The notes beneath the pieces were generated by a model. The model did not search any database, was not told the DNA's origin, and saw nothing but the letters and a program-made list of their open reading frames with translations. From JAVVHH01 sp963835135 (lineage in GTDB: Bacteria > Pseudomonadota > Alphaproteobacteria > Acetobacterales > Acetobacteraceae), in NCBI GenBank assembly GCA_963835135.1, contig CAWIEF010000003.1:1426001-1490000 (forward strand): DNA of 64,000 nt, given 5' to 3'. The position numbers and the translations under genes were made by a program. Positions 8,572 to 16,628 of the stretch are shown here, in pieces; position 1 is the first letter of the stretch; each line of letters opens with the position of its first letter.

Positions 8572-9293
8572 GGACCGCGCTGTTCGTCTCGCCGCATTTG
8601 GATGACGTCGTATTCTCGTGCGGCGGAACAGTGGCGAGGTTGGTGGATCGGGGTTGGCATACGATCATGGCGACATGCTTCACCGCGACCGTGCCCGAAC
8701 CCGCCGGGTTTGCACTCGCGTGCCAACTCGACAAGGGGCTGGGGCCGGAGGTCGACTACATGGCGCTGCGACGGGACGAAGATCGGCAGGCCGCTGAGAT
8801 CCTAGGGGTCGGCAGCGTGCGATGGCTGGATCTGCCGGAGGCGCCGCATCGTGGGTATGACAGCGCCCCCGAACTGTTCGCCGCGGTCCGTGACGACGAT
8901 GAGGTCTGGCGCGTGCTGGCTGACCGGCTCGGGGCGCTGATCGATGAAACCGGGCCGGACCAAATCTTCGGGCCGCAAGGCCTGGGCGGCCACGTCGATC
9001 ACCGGCAAACCATCCGGGCCGTGCAGGCCGTCGCCGGCGCGTTGCCGGTGGCGTGGTATCGAGATACGCCCTATGCGATCCGCGACCCGGCAGCCACGCC
9101 CGTCGTCGACGCGCTCGAGGCAGCGACCATGCCCATCGAGGCGGCGCTCGGCCGTAAGATCCGGTCGGCCTGCGCCTATGCGAGCCAGATCGGCTTCCAG
9201 TTCGGGGGGGCGGACGGGGTTGCGGCGGCCCTGACGGCGTTCGCTGCGCGTGAGGGGGGCGAGAGGTTTTCTGGAAAGTTCGTCCATGTCTAA
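8568..9293 (+). CDS. PIG-L/LmbE-family deacetylase
   Basis: This 241-residue protein starts at GTG 8568, overlapping the glycosyltransferase stop by 4 bases (GTGA). It has the PIG-L zinc-site motif as SPHLDDVVFSCGG (His10, Asp12, Asp13; the usual following Glu is Val) and the second motif GGHVDH near residues 140-145. Family members such as MshB and LmbE remove N-acetyl groups from GlcNAc-containing glycosides. It is the last gene of the 765-9293 run and probably acts on the product of the preceding GT4 enzyme. A second PIG-L gene lies at 12649-13383. Confidence 0.9.
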   Translation: MRTALFVSPHLDDVVFSCGGTVARLVDRGWHTIMATCFTATVPEPAGFALACQLDKGLGPEVDYMALRRDEDRQAAEILGVGSVRWLDLPEAPHRGYDSAPELFAAVRDDDEVWRVLADRLGALIDETGPDQIFGPQGLGGHVDHRQTIRAVQAVAGALPVAWYRDTPYAIRDPAATPVVDALEAATMPIEAALGRKIRSACAYASQIGFQFGGADGVAAALTAFAAREGGERFSGKFVHV

Positions 9294-9365
9294 GTCCAGC
9301 CATAGCCAGGCCACATTGTCCCGCTTTAAGGGGCGGGTATATTCCTCGCTGGAACTCAACACACG

Positions 9366-11270
9366 ATGACCATGCACTCCTCCTTCGCCCCGGTTCCCAT
9401 GACCGCTGCCGGCTCGTTCGAGGTCACAGCTTTGCGGGACGGCCGTTCGGTGTGGTTGCGGCGCGCGGCGTTCGCGCTGCCGATCGCGGTGTGCACGGTG
9501 GCGGGGACCGCGCTGGCCACCGTCGCCACGGCCGGCTCGGATGGCGTGTTGCGGCCGGTGCTGCTGGTCCTGGTCGCGATCAACCTCCTCTACACCGCGC
9601 TGACCGGTTGGCCGATGTTGCTGGGCTTCCTGCTGCACCTGTTCGGGCGGCGCACGCGGGTCGACGCGGTGCCGACGGGGCAGAGCCGGACCGCGCTGCT
9701 CATGCCGATCTATAACGAGAACCCCTCGGACGTGTTTGCGGCCGTCGAGGCGATGGGCCGGGCGGTGGCCGAGGCCGGGCTCGAACGGATCGACTTCTTC
9801 GTGCTCTCGGACACGCAGGACCCGGCGATCGCGCTGGCCGAGCAGGCCGAGTTCGACCGGCTGCAAGCACGGTTGCCGGCCGGACCAGGACTGTTCTACC
9901 GGCGCCGGCTCAATAACTCGGGCCGCAAGGTCGGCAACCTTTTGGATTTCTGCACGCGCTGGGGCGCGAGCTACGACTACATGCTGGTGCTCGACGCGGA
10001 CAGCCTGATGGGCGCGCAGACGATCGTCACGCTGATCGGGCTGATGGACGGCAACCCGCGCGCCGGCATCATCCAGACGGTGCCGTATGCGGTCGGCCGG
10101 GAGACGGCATTCGCCCGGTTCCAGCAATTCTCTGCACGGCTGTACACTCCGCTGCTGGTTGAGGGACTCAACTTCTGGCAGGGCGGCGAGGGCAATTACT
10201 GGGGCCACAACGCGATCGTGCGGATTGCGCCGTTCGTCGAGCACTGCGGATTGCCGGTGCTGCCCGGCCGCGAGCCGTTCGGGGGCGAGATCCTGTGCCA
10301 CGACGTGGTCGAAGCCGGGCTGATGCGGGCGGCGGGGTGGCATGTCTGGGTGCTGCCGCAGACGGTCGAGAGCTTCGAGGCGGTGCCGGCCAACCTGGTG
10401 GACTTCACCGGCCGCGAGCGGCGGTGGTGCCAGGGCAATTTGCAGCATATCGGCGTGCTGCCGGATCAGCGGCTGCGGCCGGTCGGGCGCTTCCATCTCG
10501 CCTACGGCGTATTCCACTACCTGGCAGCGCCAGCATCATTGCTGATGTTCGCGCTGGCCACGATCGACAGCCTTCTGGGCGGCGGGTTCGCGCGCGCGCT
10601 GCTGGGCGAGGGAGCGGCGCAAGCGTGGCTCATCGGGCTCGGCGCGGTGCTGTTGTATGGGGGCAAAGTCACCGCGCTGGCGAGCGTCATGGTCAGCGCT
10701 ACCGAGTTACGCCGGTTCGGCGGTCGGCTGCGGCTGCTGGCCGGCGCCCTGGCCGAGCAAGTCGGCGCGCTGGTGATCTCGGCCGTGCTGATCACGTTCT
10801 ACACGCGGTTCGTGGGCGCCTTGCTCGCAGGGTCGAGCGTGCGGTGGGATGCCCAGCCGCGGGATGACCGCGGGCTGTCCTGGCGCGAAGCGACCAGCAA
10901 GCTCATGCTCCCGACGCTGGTGGGTGCGGTATGGCTGACGCTGCTGGCTGAAGCCGACCGCGCCTTGCTTCTGTGGTCGCTGCCGCTGCTGGCCGGCCTG
11001 CTGCTCTCGATCCCGGCCGCTTACCTGTCGAGCCGCATCGGTCTGGGCCGAGACTTGCGCCGGCTCGGCCTGTTCCTGACGCCGGAGGAGGTGGCGCCAG
11101 CGCCGGTGCTGCGGGCCTATCAGCATTTCGTGCGCCCGTCGGAGCGGCTGTCGCGGGCCATCGACGCCAGCGCTGTCTATCCCCAGCAAAGTCAGCCATC
11201 TTCGACGGCGCTGCGCGGGATCCTGGGCTCCGTCAGCCAGCTCGATACGCGGGAAATTGCGAAATCGTGA
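9366..11270 (+). CDS. opgH: Glucans biosynthesis glucosyltransferase H (OpgH/MdoH)
   Basis: The 634-residue inner-membrane GT2 glycosyltransferase makes the beta-glucan backbone of osmoregulated periplasmic glucans. Two N-terminal membrane segments (about residues 30-100) precede a cytosolic GT2 domain with PIYNENPSDVF, a catalytic LDADS motif near residue 210 and the processive-synthase motif RERRWCQGN near 350. Several hydrophobic segments follow. It is shorter than the enterobacterial enzyme of about 850 residues, mainly at the N-terminus, which is common outside that group. The usual partner opgG is not adjacent. It sits 72 bases after the PIG-L gene, so it may have its own promoter. Confidence 0.93.
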   Translation: MTMHSSFAPVPMTAAGSFEVTALRDGRSVWLRRAAFALPIAVCTVAGTALATVATAGSDGVLRPVLLVLVAINLLYTALTGWPMLLGFLLHLFGRRTRVDAVPTGQSRTALLMPIYNENPSDVFAAVEAMGRAVAEAGLERIDFFVLSDTQDPAIALAEQAEFDRLQARLPAGPGLFYRRRLNNSGRKVGNLLDFCTRWGASYDYMLVLDADSLMGAQTIVTLIGLMDGNPRAGIIQTVPYAVGRETAFARFQQFSARLYTPLLVEGLNFWQGGEGNYWGHNAIVRIAPFVEHCGLPVLPGREPFGGEILCHDVVEAGLMRAAGWHVWVLPQTVESFEAVPANLVDFTGRERRWCQGNLQHIGVLPDQRLRPVGRFHLAYGVFHYLAAPASLLMFALATIDSLLGGGFARALLGEGAAQAWLIGLGAVLLYGGKVTALASVMVSATELRRFGGRLRLLAGALAEQVGALVISAVLITFYTRFVGALLAGSSVRWDAQPRDDRGLSWREATSKLMLPTLVGAVWLTLLAEADRALLLWSLPLLAGLLLSIPAAYLSSRIGLGRDLRRLGLFLTPEEVAPAPVLRAYQHFVRPSERLSRAIDASAVYPQQSQPSSTALRGILGSVSQLDTREIAKS

Positions 11271-11464
11271 TCGCTGGCGGGCCTATCGCGAACGATCAGC
11301 TGCAGGCATTGCTTGCTGTTCGCGTGTTCAAAGCCTAGGGATGCCTTCGTGGTCGGCTGTTCGGCCGGAGACAAGTTCCGTTCCCTCCCCGTTGGGGCTC
11401 AACCTTCCGCTCAATCACGAAAGCGTCGCGCACTGTCGCACGACGCCGATCCGGAGACTGCACT

Positions 11465-11671
11465 ATGCCGACAGGCACCGTTAAATGGTTCAACGCCCAG
11501 AAGGGCTACGGCTTCATCCAGCCCCAGGATGGCTCCAAGGACGTGTTCGTCCACATCTCCGCCGTCGAGCGTGCGGGCCTCGGTTCGCTCAATGAAGGCC
11601 AGACCCTGACCTACGAGCTTCAGCCCGGCCAACAGGGCAAGACCTCCGCCGTCAACCTCCAAGAGTCCTGA
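11465..11671 (+). CDS. CspA-family cold-shock protein
   Basis: A 68-residue single cold-shock domain protein that binds single-stranded RNA and DNA and melts RNA structure. RNP1 (KGYGFI, residues 13-18) and RNP2 (VFVHIS, residues 27-32) are both present, and length matches the family. It is preceded by a 194-base gap without a convincing gene, which could hold a promoter and the long structured 5' leader typical of csp genes. GGAG lies 8 bases before the ATG. Its last 20 bases overlap the 3' end of the opposing GT2 gene, and a strong hairpin follows the stop. Confidence 0.95.
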   Translation: MPTGTVKWFNAQKGYGFIQPQDGSKDVFVHISAVERAGLGSLNEGQTLTYELQPGQQGKTSAVNLQES

Positions 11672-12629
11672 CGTCGGCCGGGCGGCGCCTCGGCGCCGCC
11701 CCTTCCGCCGGCACCTTCTCCTCAGACCGCAACCGTTCCAAGATTCCTCGCGCTGCGGCCAACTCCGTAGCGACATGATCGGCTGGCACGAGCCGCCGAG
11801 GCCCGACCGTTTCCCCATGGATCCGCCTTAGAAAGTCCAGCGCCGGCTCGAGCGCGTCGTCCAGGTATGGATCCGACCGCCGCATCCGCCGATGGATCGT
11901 GTCGGCCATCCCGCCTTCCGCCCGCCCGATCAGCCGCCCCGAGACGACCACCTCGATCTCCGGTGCGTGTCGGACCCGCGCGCCGACCGCCTGCAATGCG
12001 GCGAAGAAGCGCCTGTCCTCGGCCAGCGCAGCAGCCGGCATGCCCCCGGCCCGGTGATACGCCGCCCGCGTGACGGCGATGCTCGCGCCGGAATGCTCCG
12101 TATGCCGCGGCCACGGATCCCAGGGTTGCGGAACGATGATGGAGGCGATCTCGTCCAGCGCGGCCGCATAGGCGCACTCCAGCGCATCATCGTCATGCAG
12201 ACGCGCCGGGATCGCTGCCGCTTCGACCGGGTCGAGCACCGCCCGCCCGGCGACGGCGTCGATCCCCCGCCGAAGGTGGAAGAGATTGGCCGCGAGCCAA
12301 TCCGGCGGAACGCGCCCGTCCGCGTCGGTGGTCAGCAGCACCCCGCCCTCGCCCGCCACCGTCGCCGCCCGCTCCATCGCCATCCGCCGCGCGGCACCCG
12401 CGCTGGCCTGCTCCGGCGGAAAGAAATGTTCGATCACTGCGATCGGAACCGGCAGCGAGTATCCCAGATCGCGGACGATGGTGGCCGTCGCGTCCGTCGT
12501 GTTGTTGACCACCAGGATGATCGCGTCCGGCGCGACGTCGCGCTGCCGCGCCAGCGCCGAAACGCAAGCCGCGATCCGCGCCGCCTCATCCTTGACCGGC
12601 ACCGCTACCACGGCCTTCACGTCGTCCAT
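11652..12629 (-). CDS. GT2-family glycosyltransferase
   Basis: A 325-residue GT-A fold glycosyltransferase. The start region AVVAVPVKDEAARIAACV and the DAD metal/nucleotide motif at residues 102-104 (LTTDADGRVP) fit family 2. There is no membrane segment, so it acts in the cytosol. It is the last gene of a minus-strand unit (ACAD-like, PIG-L, GT2) and starts 19 bases after the PIG-L stop. The final 20 or so residues (GAAPRRRPADVRTLGG) are low-complexity and come from DNA shared with the csp terminator and csp 3' end. Donor and acceptor are unknown; linkage to a deacetylase suggests an amino-sugar product. Confidence 0.85.
   Translation of the reverse strand: MDDVKAVVAVPVKDEAARIAACVSALARQRDVAPDAIILVVNNTTDATATIVRDLGYSLPVPIAVIEHFFPPEQASAGAARRMAMERAATVAGEGGVLLTTDADGRVPPDWLAANLFHLRRGIDAVAGRAVLDPVEAAAIPARLHDDDALECAYAAALDEIASIIVPQPWDPWPRHTEHSGASIAVTRAAYHRAGGMPAAALAEDRRFFAALQAVGARVRHAPEIEVVVSGRLIGRAEGGMADTIHRRMRRSDPYLDDALEPALDFLRRIHGETVGPRRLVPADHVATELAAARGILERLRSEEKVPAEGAAPRRRPADVRTLGG
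11680..11701 (+). terminator. Hairpin after the cold-shock gene, probable terminator
   Basis: GGGCGGCGCC at 11680-11689 is followed after two bases by its exact complement GGCGCCGCCC at 11692-11701, then CTTCC. It begins 8 bases after the csp stop. The T-run is weak, so termination efficiency is uncertain. The hairpin lies inside the 3' coding end of the opposing GT2 gene. Confidence 0.55.
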
Positions 12630-12648
12630 CGGCTGCTCATCCTTGATG

Positions 12649-13383
12649 TCAGGGCGCGCTTAAGAAGGTCTCGAACTCGCCGCTGAACAGGTCCAGGAAG
12701 CCGGATTCCAGTTGGAAGCCGCCGGGGTCGTCGTCCACCAGCCCCGCGTACTGCGACCGGTGCGCCGCGATGGCTCGCTGCTTGGCCGAACGCTGCTGCG
12801 AGACGTCGAGCCGCCATCCCGTCACGGCAGGCCCTGCCAAGGCAGCCTCGGGCCCGAGCGTCCACCCCCATACTGGATAGGCCAGATGCCGAAGCCGGCC
12901 ACGCCGTGCCGCCTCTGCCGCCATCAGATGGGCGGCCTCGTGGTCGCAGTGGGGATCGTGCCGCCACGGCGCCAGCAGCACGCCGCACTCCCACTCGAGC
13001 GCAAGCGCCACGATGGCGTCCACCGCCATTTCGAACGGCTCGCCCGCGGCCGGCGCCGCCGTATCCCGCAAGCCCAAGAAGGCGACCCGCCGGGCGTCGA
13101 CGCCCAAGGTGGCGACGGCCTCGCGCGCCTCCGCCTCCCGCACCGTCCGCAAGCGCGCCGGCGGGAAGGCCCGGGAGCCGGGATGCGACCCGGTCCCATC
13201 GGTCAACACCAGGACACCGGGCCATAGACCCGCCTGCGCCGCCTGCGCCAGCAATCCGCCGCAGCCCAAGCTCTCGTCGTCGGCATGGGGCGCGAGCACC
13301 AACGGACGGCGTCCGCCGAGGATGTCGTCCAGCCCGCCGATCGGCAGCGCGCGCATCGCCGCATGGGCGTCCCCCGCCCTCAC
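12649..13383 (-). CDS. PIG-L/LmbE-family deacetylase (second copy)
   Basis: The 244-residue protein is taken from GTG 13383, which overlaps the stop of the upstream gene (GTGA); ATG 13356 is an alternative. The canonical zinc motif APHADDESLGCGG (His33, Asp35, Asp36) and the second motif HDPHCDHEAAH identify it as a PIG-L deacetylase. It is only distantly similar to the copy at 8568-9293, which lacks the motif Glu. The gene lies between an acyl-CoA-dehydrogenase-like gene and a GT2 gene, a grouping I have seen associated with undefined glycolipid or secondary-metabolite loci in rhizobia (recollection, not checked). Confidence 0.9.
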   Translation of the reverse strand: MRAGDAHAAMRALPIGGLDDILGGRRPLVLAPHADDESLGCGGLLAQAAQAGLWPGVLVLTDGTGSHPGSRAFPPARLRTVREAEAREAVATLGVDARRVAFLGLRDTAAPAAGEPFEMAVDAIVALALEWECGVLLAPWRHDPHCDHEAAHLMAAEAARRGRLRHLAYPVWGWTLGPEAALAGPAVTGWRLDVSQQRSAKQRAIAAHRSQYAGLVDDDPGGFQLESGFLDLFSGEFETFLSAP

Positions 13384-14432
13384 GCTTGCGCCAGGTACCA
13401 AGCCGCCGTTTCCAACAGCACCGCATCGGGTGCCGGCTGGCGCAGATACGTCGCGAGATCGCGCAGCATGCGCTCGACCGGATTGGGCGCGACGAAGGCG
13501 GCCAGCCCCATCGATCGCTGCACCAGGCGGATCACGTCCAGACACGCCCGCTCCACGGCCAGCCGGCCCAGGTTCACCGTTGCCACCCGGGCGGCGGCGT
13601 CTCCCGGGTGCTCGGCGGCCATCGCCACACGCTCGGCCCATAGCCGCGCCGTATCCCGCGCCATCAATGCCTCGCCGAAACGGGCCACCTGCATCGGCGC
13701 CTCCGCCTGATGCCGTCGGCGCAGCCCGTCGCCGAGCGCTGACACCAACGCCTCGAGCGCGCCTGCCGCCGCGGCCGAGGCCCGCCAGGCGCCGCACGAG
13801 AAGTCGGGCTCGGCCAAGTAGGCGCCCACCGACCCGACCCAATCCCGCACGCGCACACGGTCGAGCGCCACGACGCCGTTTGCCGCCGCCCGCATGCCCT
13901 GCAGGCCGCTGACCGGCTCCACGGCCTCGGCGCCGGTCAGCGCGATCACCGCCATGCGGGTGCCGCCGCAGGCGGCGGCCGTCACGAGAGCGCGTGTGCA
14001 GTGGCCTGCGCCGCTGCACGGCCCCTTCTCGCCGGCGAGCCGATCCCCCTCGGCGACTAGCGGCCGCCGGCTGTCGGTCACCCACAAGCCGAACAGATGC
14101 CCGGCCGCAGCATCCGCCGCGGCCGCCTCCCGCGCCCGCTCGTCCCCGAACCGCATGACCAGCCGCAAGGCGTTCACGTGTGCCTCGACCAGGCGCGCCA
14201 CCGCCAGGTTGCCGCGCCCCAGCGCCAGCATGAGCGCCAGGATCAGTCCAGCCCCGTCGGACTCCGTCCCAGCTCCCTCTCCTCCAAGCGCGACCGGAAC
14301 CGGCGCCAGCAGCGCCCCGCACGCCCGGAGCGCGGCGATGTCCTCCGTGGGGAACGCGCCGGTCCTGTCGAGATCGGTCGCCCGCGCCGTCATGGCCGGC
14401 ACAAGGCCCTCGACTGCTTCAATGACGTTCAC
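13380..14432 (-). CDS. Acyl-CoA dehydrogenase-like protein
   Basis: A 350-residue protein with the helical N-terminal domain, central beta domain and C-terminal helical bundle pattern of the acyl-CoA dehydrogenase superfamily (ALLAPVPVALGGEGAGT, GMRAANGVVALDRVRV-like centre, C-terminal PVERMLRDLATYLRQP). GTG 14432 is chosen as start because homologous-looking sequence begins there; the open frame continues to 14549. Its genome context (PIG-L, GT2) does not fit beta-oxidation; such outliers oxidise carrier-bound or unusual substrates. Expected FAD binding and catalytic residue could not be confirmed by eye. It is divergent from the transporter gene at 14525. Confidence 0.75.
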   Translation of the reverse strand: MNVIEAVEGLVPAMTARATDLDRTGAFPTEDIAALRACGALLAPVPVALGGEGAGTESDGAGLILALMLALGRGNLAVARLVEAHVNALRLVMRFGDERAREAAAADAAAGHLFGLWVTDSRRPLVAEGDRLAGEKGPCSGAGHCTRALVTAAACGGTRMAVIALTGAEAVEPVSGLQGMRAAANGVVALDRVRVRDWVGSVGAYLAEPDFSCGAWRASAAAAGALEALVSALGDGLRRRHQAEAPMQVARFGEALMARDTARLWAERVAMAAEHPGDAAARVATVNLGRLAVERACLDVIRLVQRSMGLAAFVAPNPVERMLRDLATYLRQPAPDAVLLETAAWYLAQA

Positions 14433-14524
14433 GCGATACGAACGTTCTCCGACGATGCCAAGTTGCTGCCCGATTGACCCGCCGCGCCGCCCTGGCCAAC
14501 ACTCGCGACGGTAGGGGTACGTCA

Positions 14525-15820
14525 ATGAGCCAATCGATCGCGCCGTCATCGAAGATCGCCACCGTGCTTCGGGTAACGAGCGGCAATTTCCTCGAGATGT
14601 TCGACTTCTTCCTGTTCGGCTTCTACGCCACCTCCATCTCGGCGGCGTTCTTCCCGGCCAACAACGAGATCACCTCCCTGTTGCTGACGTTCATGACGTT
14701 CGGCGCCGGGTTCCTGATGCGGCCGCTCGGCGCTGTCGTCCTCGGCGCCTACGTCGACCAAGTCGGCCGCCGCAAGGGGCTCATCGTCACGCTCGGCATC
14801 ATGGCGCTCGGGACGCTGCTGATCGCCGCGGTGCCGGGTTACGCCAGCATCGGCCTGCTGGCCCCCGGCCTCGTGCTCATCGGCCGCCTGCTGCAGGGCT
14901 TCTCCGCGGGCGTCGAACTGGGGGGAGTGTCGGTGTATTTGGCCGAGATGGCGCCGCCGGGTCGCAAGGGCTTCTACGTCGCCTGGCAGTCCGGCAGCCA
15001 GCAGGTCGCCATCATGGTGGCCGCCATTATCGGTTATGTGCTCAATCAGGCGATGTCCCCGGCCGAGATCGGCGCCTGGGGCTGGCGCATCCCGTTCGCC
15101 ATCGGCTGCCTCATCGTCCCCTTCCTGTTCTACATCAGGCGCTCGTTGCAGGAGACCGCCGAGTTCGCAGCCCGGGAGCACAGGCCCAGCACCGGCGAGG
15201 TGTTCGCCACGCTCGGACAAAACTGGGGGATCGTCGTCCTCGGCATGCTGATGGTCGCGATGACGACCGTGTCGTTCTACACCATCACGGTCTATACGCC
15301 GACGTTCGGGCGGGCCGTCCTCCATTTGTCGACGATCGACAGTCTCATCGTGACGTTCTGCGTGGCCGTATCGAACCTGTTCTGGCTGCCGGTGATGGGG
15401 GCCATCTCCGACCGCGTCGGCCGCAAGCCGCTTTTGCTAATCTTCTCCGGCCTGACGGTGCTGACGGCCTACCCGGTGATGACCTGGCTCGTCGGCCATA
15501 TCTCGTTTCCGAACATGCTGGTGGCGCTGCTGTGGCTCTCGTTCCTTTACGGCAGCTACAACGGCGCGATGGTCGTCGCGCTGACCGAGGTGGTGCCGGC
15601 GGCAGTGCGAACGGCCGGCTTCTCGCTGGCCTATTCGCTGGCGACCGCGCTGTTCGGCGGCTTCACCCCGTCCATCTCGACGTGGCTGATCGAGCGGACC
15701 GGGGACAAGGCCGCACCAGGCATCTGGCTCAGCGTCGGCGGCCTCTGCGGGCTCGTGGCGACCTTCTTCACCTATCGAGAGCGTCGAATGGCCATCCGCA
15801 CCCGCGAGACCGTGGCGTGA
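14525..15820 (+). CDS. MFS transporter, metabolite:H+ symporter (citrate/tricarballylate-like)
   Basis: A 431-residue twelve-segment major facilitator protein. The opening SGNFLEMFDFFLFGFYA and the loop DQVGRRKGLI between segments 2 and 3 are typical of the metabolite:proton symporter family that includes citrate, tricarballylate and alpha-ketoglutarate carriers. ATG 14525 is used; an upstream frame to 14474 is poor sequence. It is followed with a 4-base overlap by a periplasmic binding-protein-like gene, an unusual pairing because MFS carriers do not need one. Substrate is probably a carboxylate, not proven. Confidence 0.87.
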   Translation: MSQSIAPSSKIATVLRVTSGNFLEMFDFFLFGFYATSISAAFFPANNEITSLLLTFMTFGAGFLMRPLGAVVLGAYVDQVGRRKGLIVTLGIMALGTLLIAAVPGYASIGLLAPGLVLIGRLLQGFSAGVELGGVSVYLAEMAPPGRKGFYVAWQSGSQQVAIMVAAIIGYVLNQAMSPAEIGAWGWRIPFAIGCLIVPFLFYIRRSLQETAEFAAREHRPSTGEVFATLGQNWGIVVLGMLMVAMTTVSFYTITVYTPTFGRAVLHLSTIDSLIVTFCVAVSNLFWLPVMGAISDRVGRKPLLLIFSGLTVLTAYPVMTWLVGHISFPNMLVALLWLSFLYGSYNGAMVVALTEVVPAAVRTAGFSLAYSLATALFGGFTPSISTWLIERTGDKAAPGIWLSVGGLCGLVATFFTYRERRMAIRTRETVA

Positions 15821-16581
15821 GACTCGCCGTCGCGCTCCTCGTCGGCCTGCTCGGCGCTTGGCCGCCGCTTCATGCGGCCGAGATCCATGTCGTCAGTTCA
15901 GGCGGCTTCGCCGCCGCCTACAAGGCACTCGCGCCGGAATGGGAGAAGGAAACCGGCAACACCCAGGTGGCCGACTGGGGGCCCTCGATGGGCGCCACGC
16001 CGGGCGCCGTTCCGCAGCGGCTCGCCCGGGGCGAGACCATCGACGTGCTCATCATGGTCGGGTCGGCGCTGGACAAACTGGTCGAAGAAGGCAAGGTCGG
16101 CAGCACCGTCGCGCTGGCCCGATCGGGCATCGGGGTGGCGGTCAGGGCGGGCGCGCCCGTTCCGGACATCAGCACCGCCGAGGGCCTCAAGCAGGCGCTG
16201 CTGGCGGCCAAGTCGATCGCCTACTCGGACAGTGCCAGCGGCGTCTACATCGAGCGCGAGATGTTCAAGAAAATGGGGATCGAGGAGCAGGTGAAGGACA
16301 AGGCCCGCATGATCCCGGCCGAGCCGGTCGGCGAGGTCGTGGCCCGCGGCGACGCGGAGATCGGGTTCCAGCAAATCAGCGAACTCAAGCCGATCAAAGG
16401 CATCGTCTTCTTGGGCCCGGTGCCCGAACCGTTGCAGCTCAACACGATCTTCTCGGCCGGAGTGCTGGACGCGAGCCATGAAAAGGAGGCGGCGCGCTCG
16501 CTGGTGCAGTTCTTGGCCTCGCCTGCCGCGGCAACTGCGATCGTCAACAGCGGCATGGAGCCTACCGGCCCGCCGAAGTAG
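15817..16581 (+). CDS. ModA-like periplasmic substrate-binding protein
   Basis: A 254-residue protein starting at GTG 15817, which overlaps the transporter stop (GTGA). A Sec signal peptide occupies about residues 1-20 (LLVGLLGAWPPLHAAE). The mature part follows the molybdate/sulfate-type binding-protein fold: VVSSGGFAAAYKALAPEWEKE at the N-terminus, IDVLIMVGSALDKLVEEGKV, and SDSASGVYIEREMFKKMGI. No ABC permease or ATPase is adjacent. Related proteins with MFS neighbours are often annotated only as substrate-binding domain proteins, so molybdate specificity should not be assumed. Confidence 0.82.
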   Translation: MRLAVALLVGLLGAWPPLHAAEIHVVSSGGFAAAYKALAPEWEKETGNTQVADWGPSMGATPGAVPQRLARGETIDVLIMVGSALDKLVEEGKVGSTVALARSGIGVAVRAGAPVPDISTAEGLKQALLAAKSIAYSDSASGVYIEREMFKKMGIEEQVKDKARMIPAEPVGEVVARGDAEIGFQQISELKPIKGIVFLGPVPEPLQLNTIFSAGVLDASHEKEAARSLVQFLASPAAATAIVNSGMEPTGPPK

Positions 16582-16628
16582 CCCGGGCCGCCCTTTTACC
16601 GGGCCAGCCTGCCGCCTACATCGAGGCC

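Noticed and set aside
765..9293. Complete mycothiol pathway
   Set aside because: MIPS, GT4 and PIG-L match the first steps, but there is no MshC-like cysteine ligase or MshD-like acetyltransferase, and the host is not an actinobacterium by gene order.
8802..10517. 571-residue antisense open frame over PIG-L and opgH
   Set aside because: Composition is that of a shadow frame, and both strands cannot be real while the plus-strand proteins show full family motifs.
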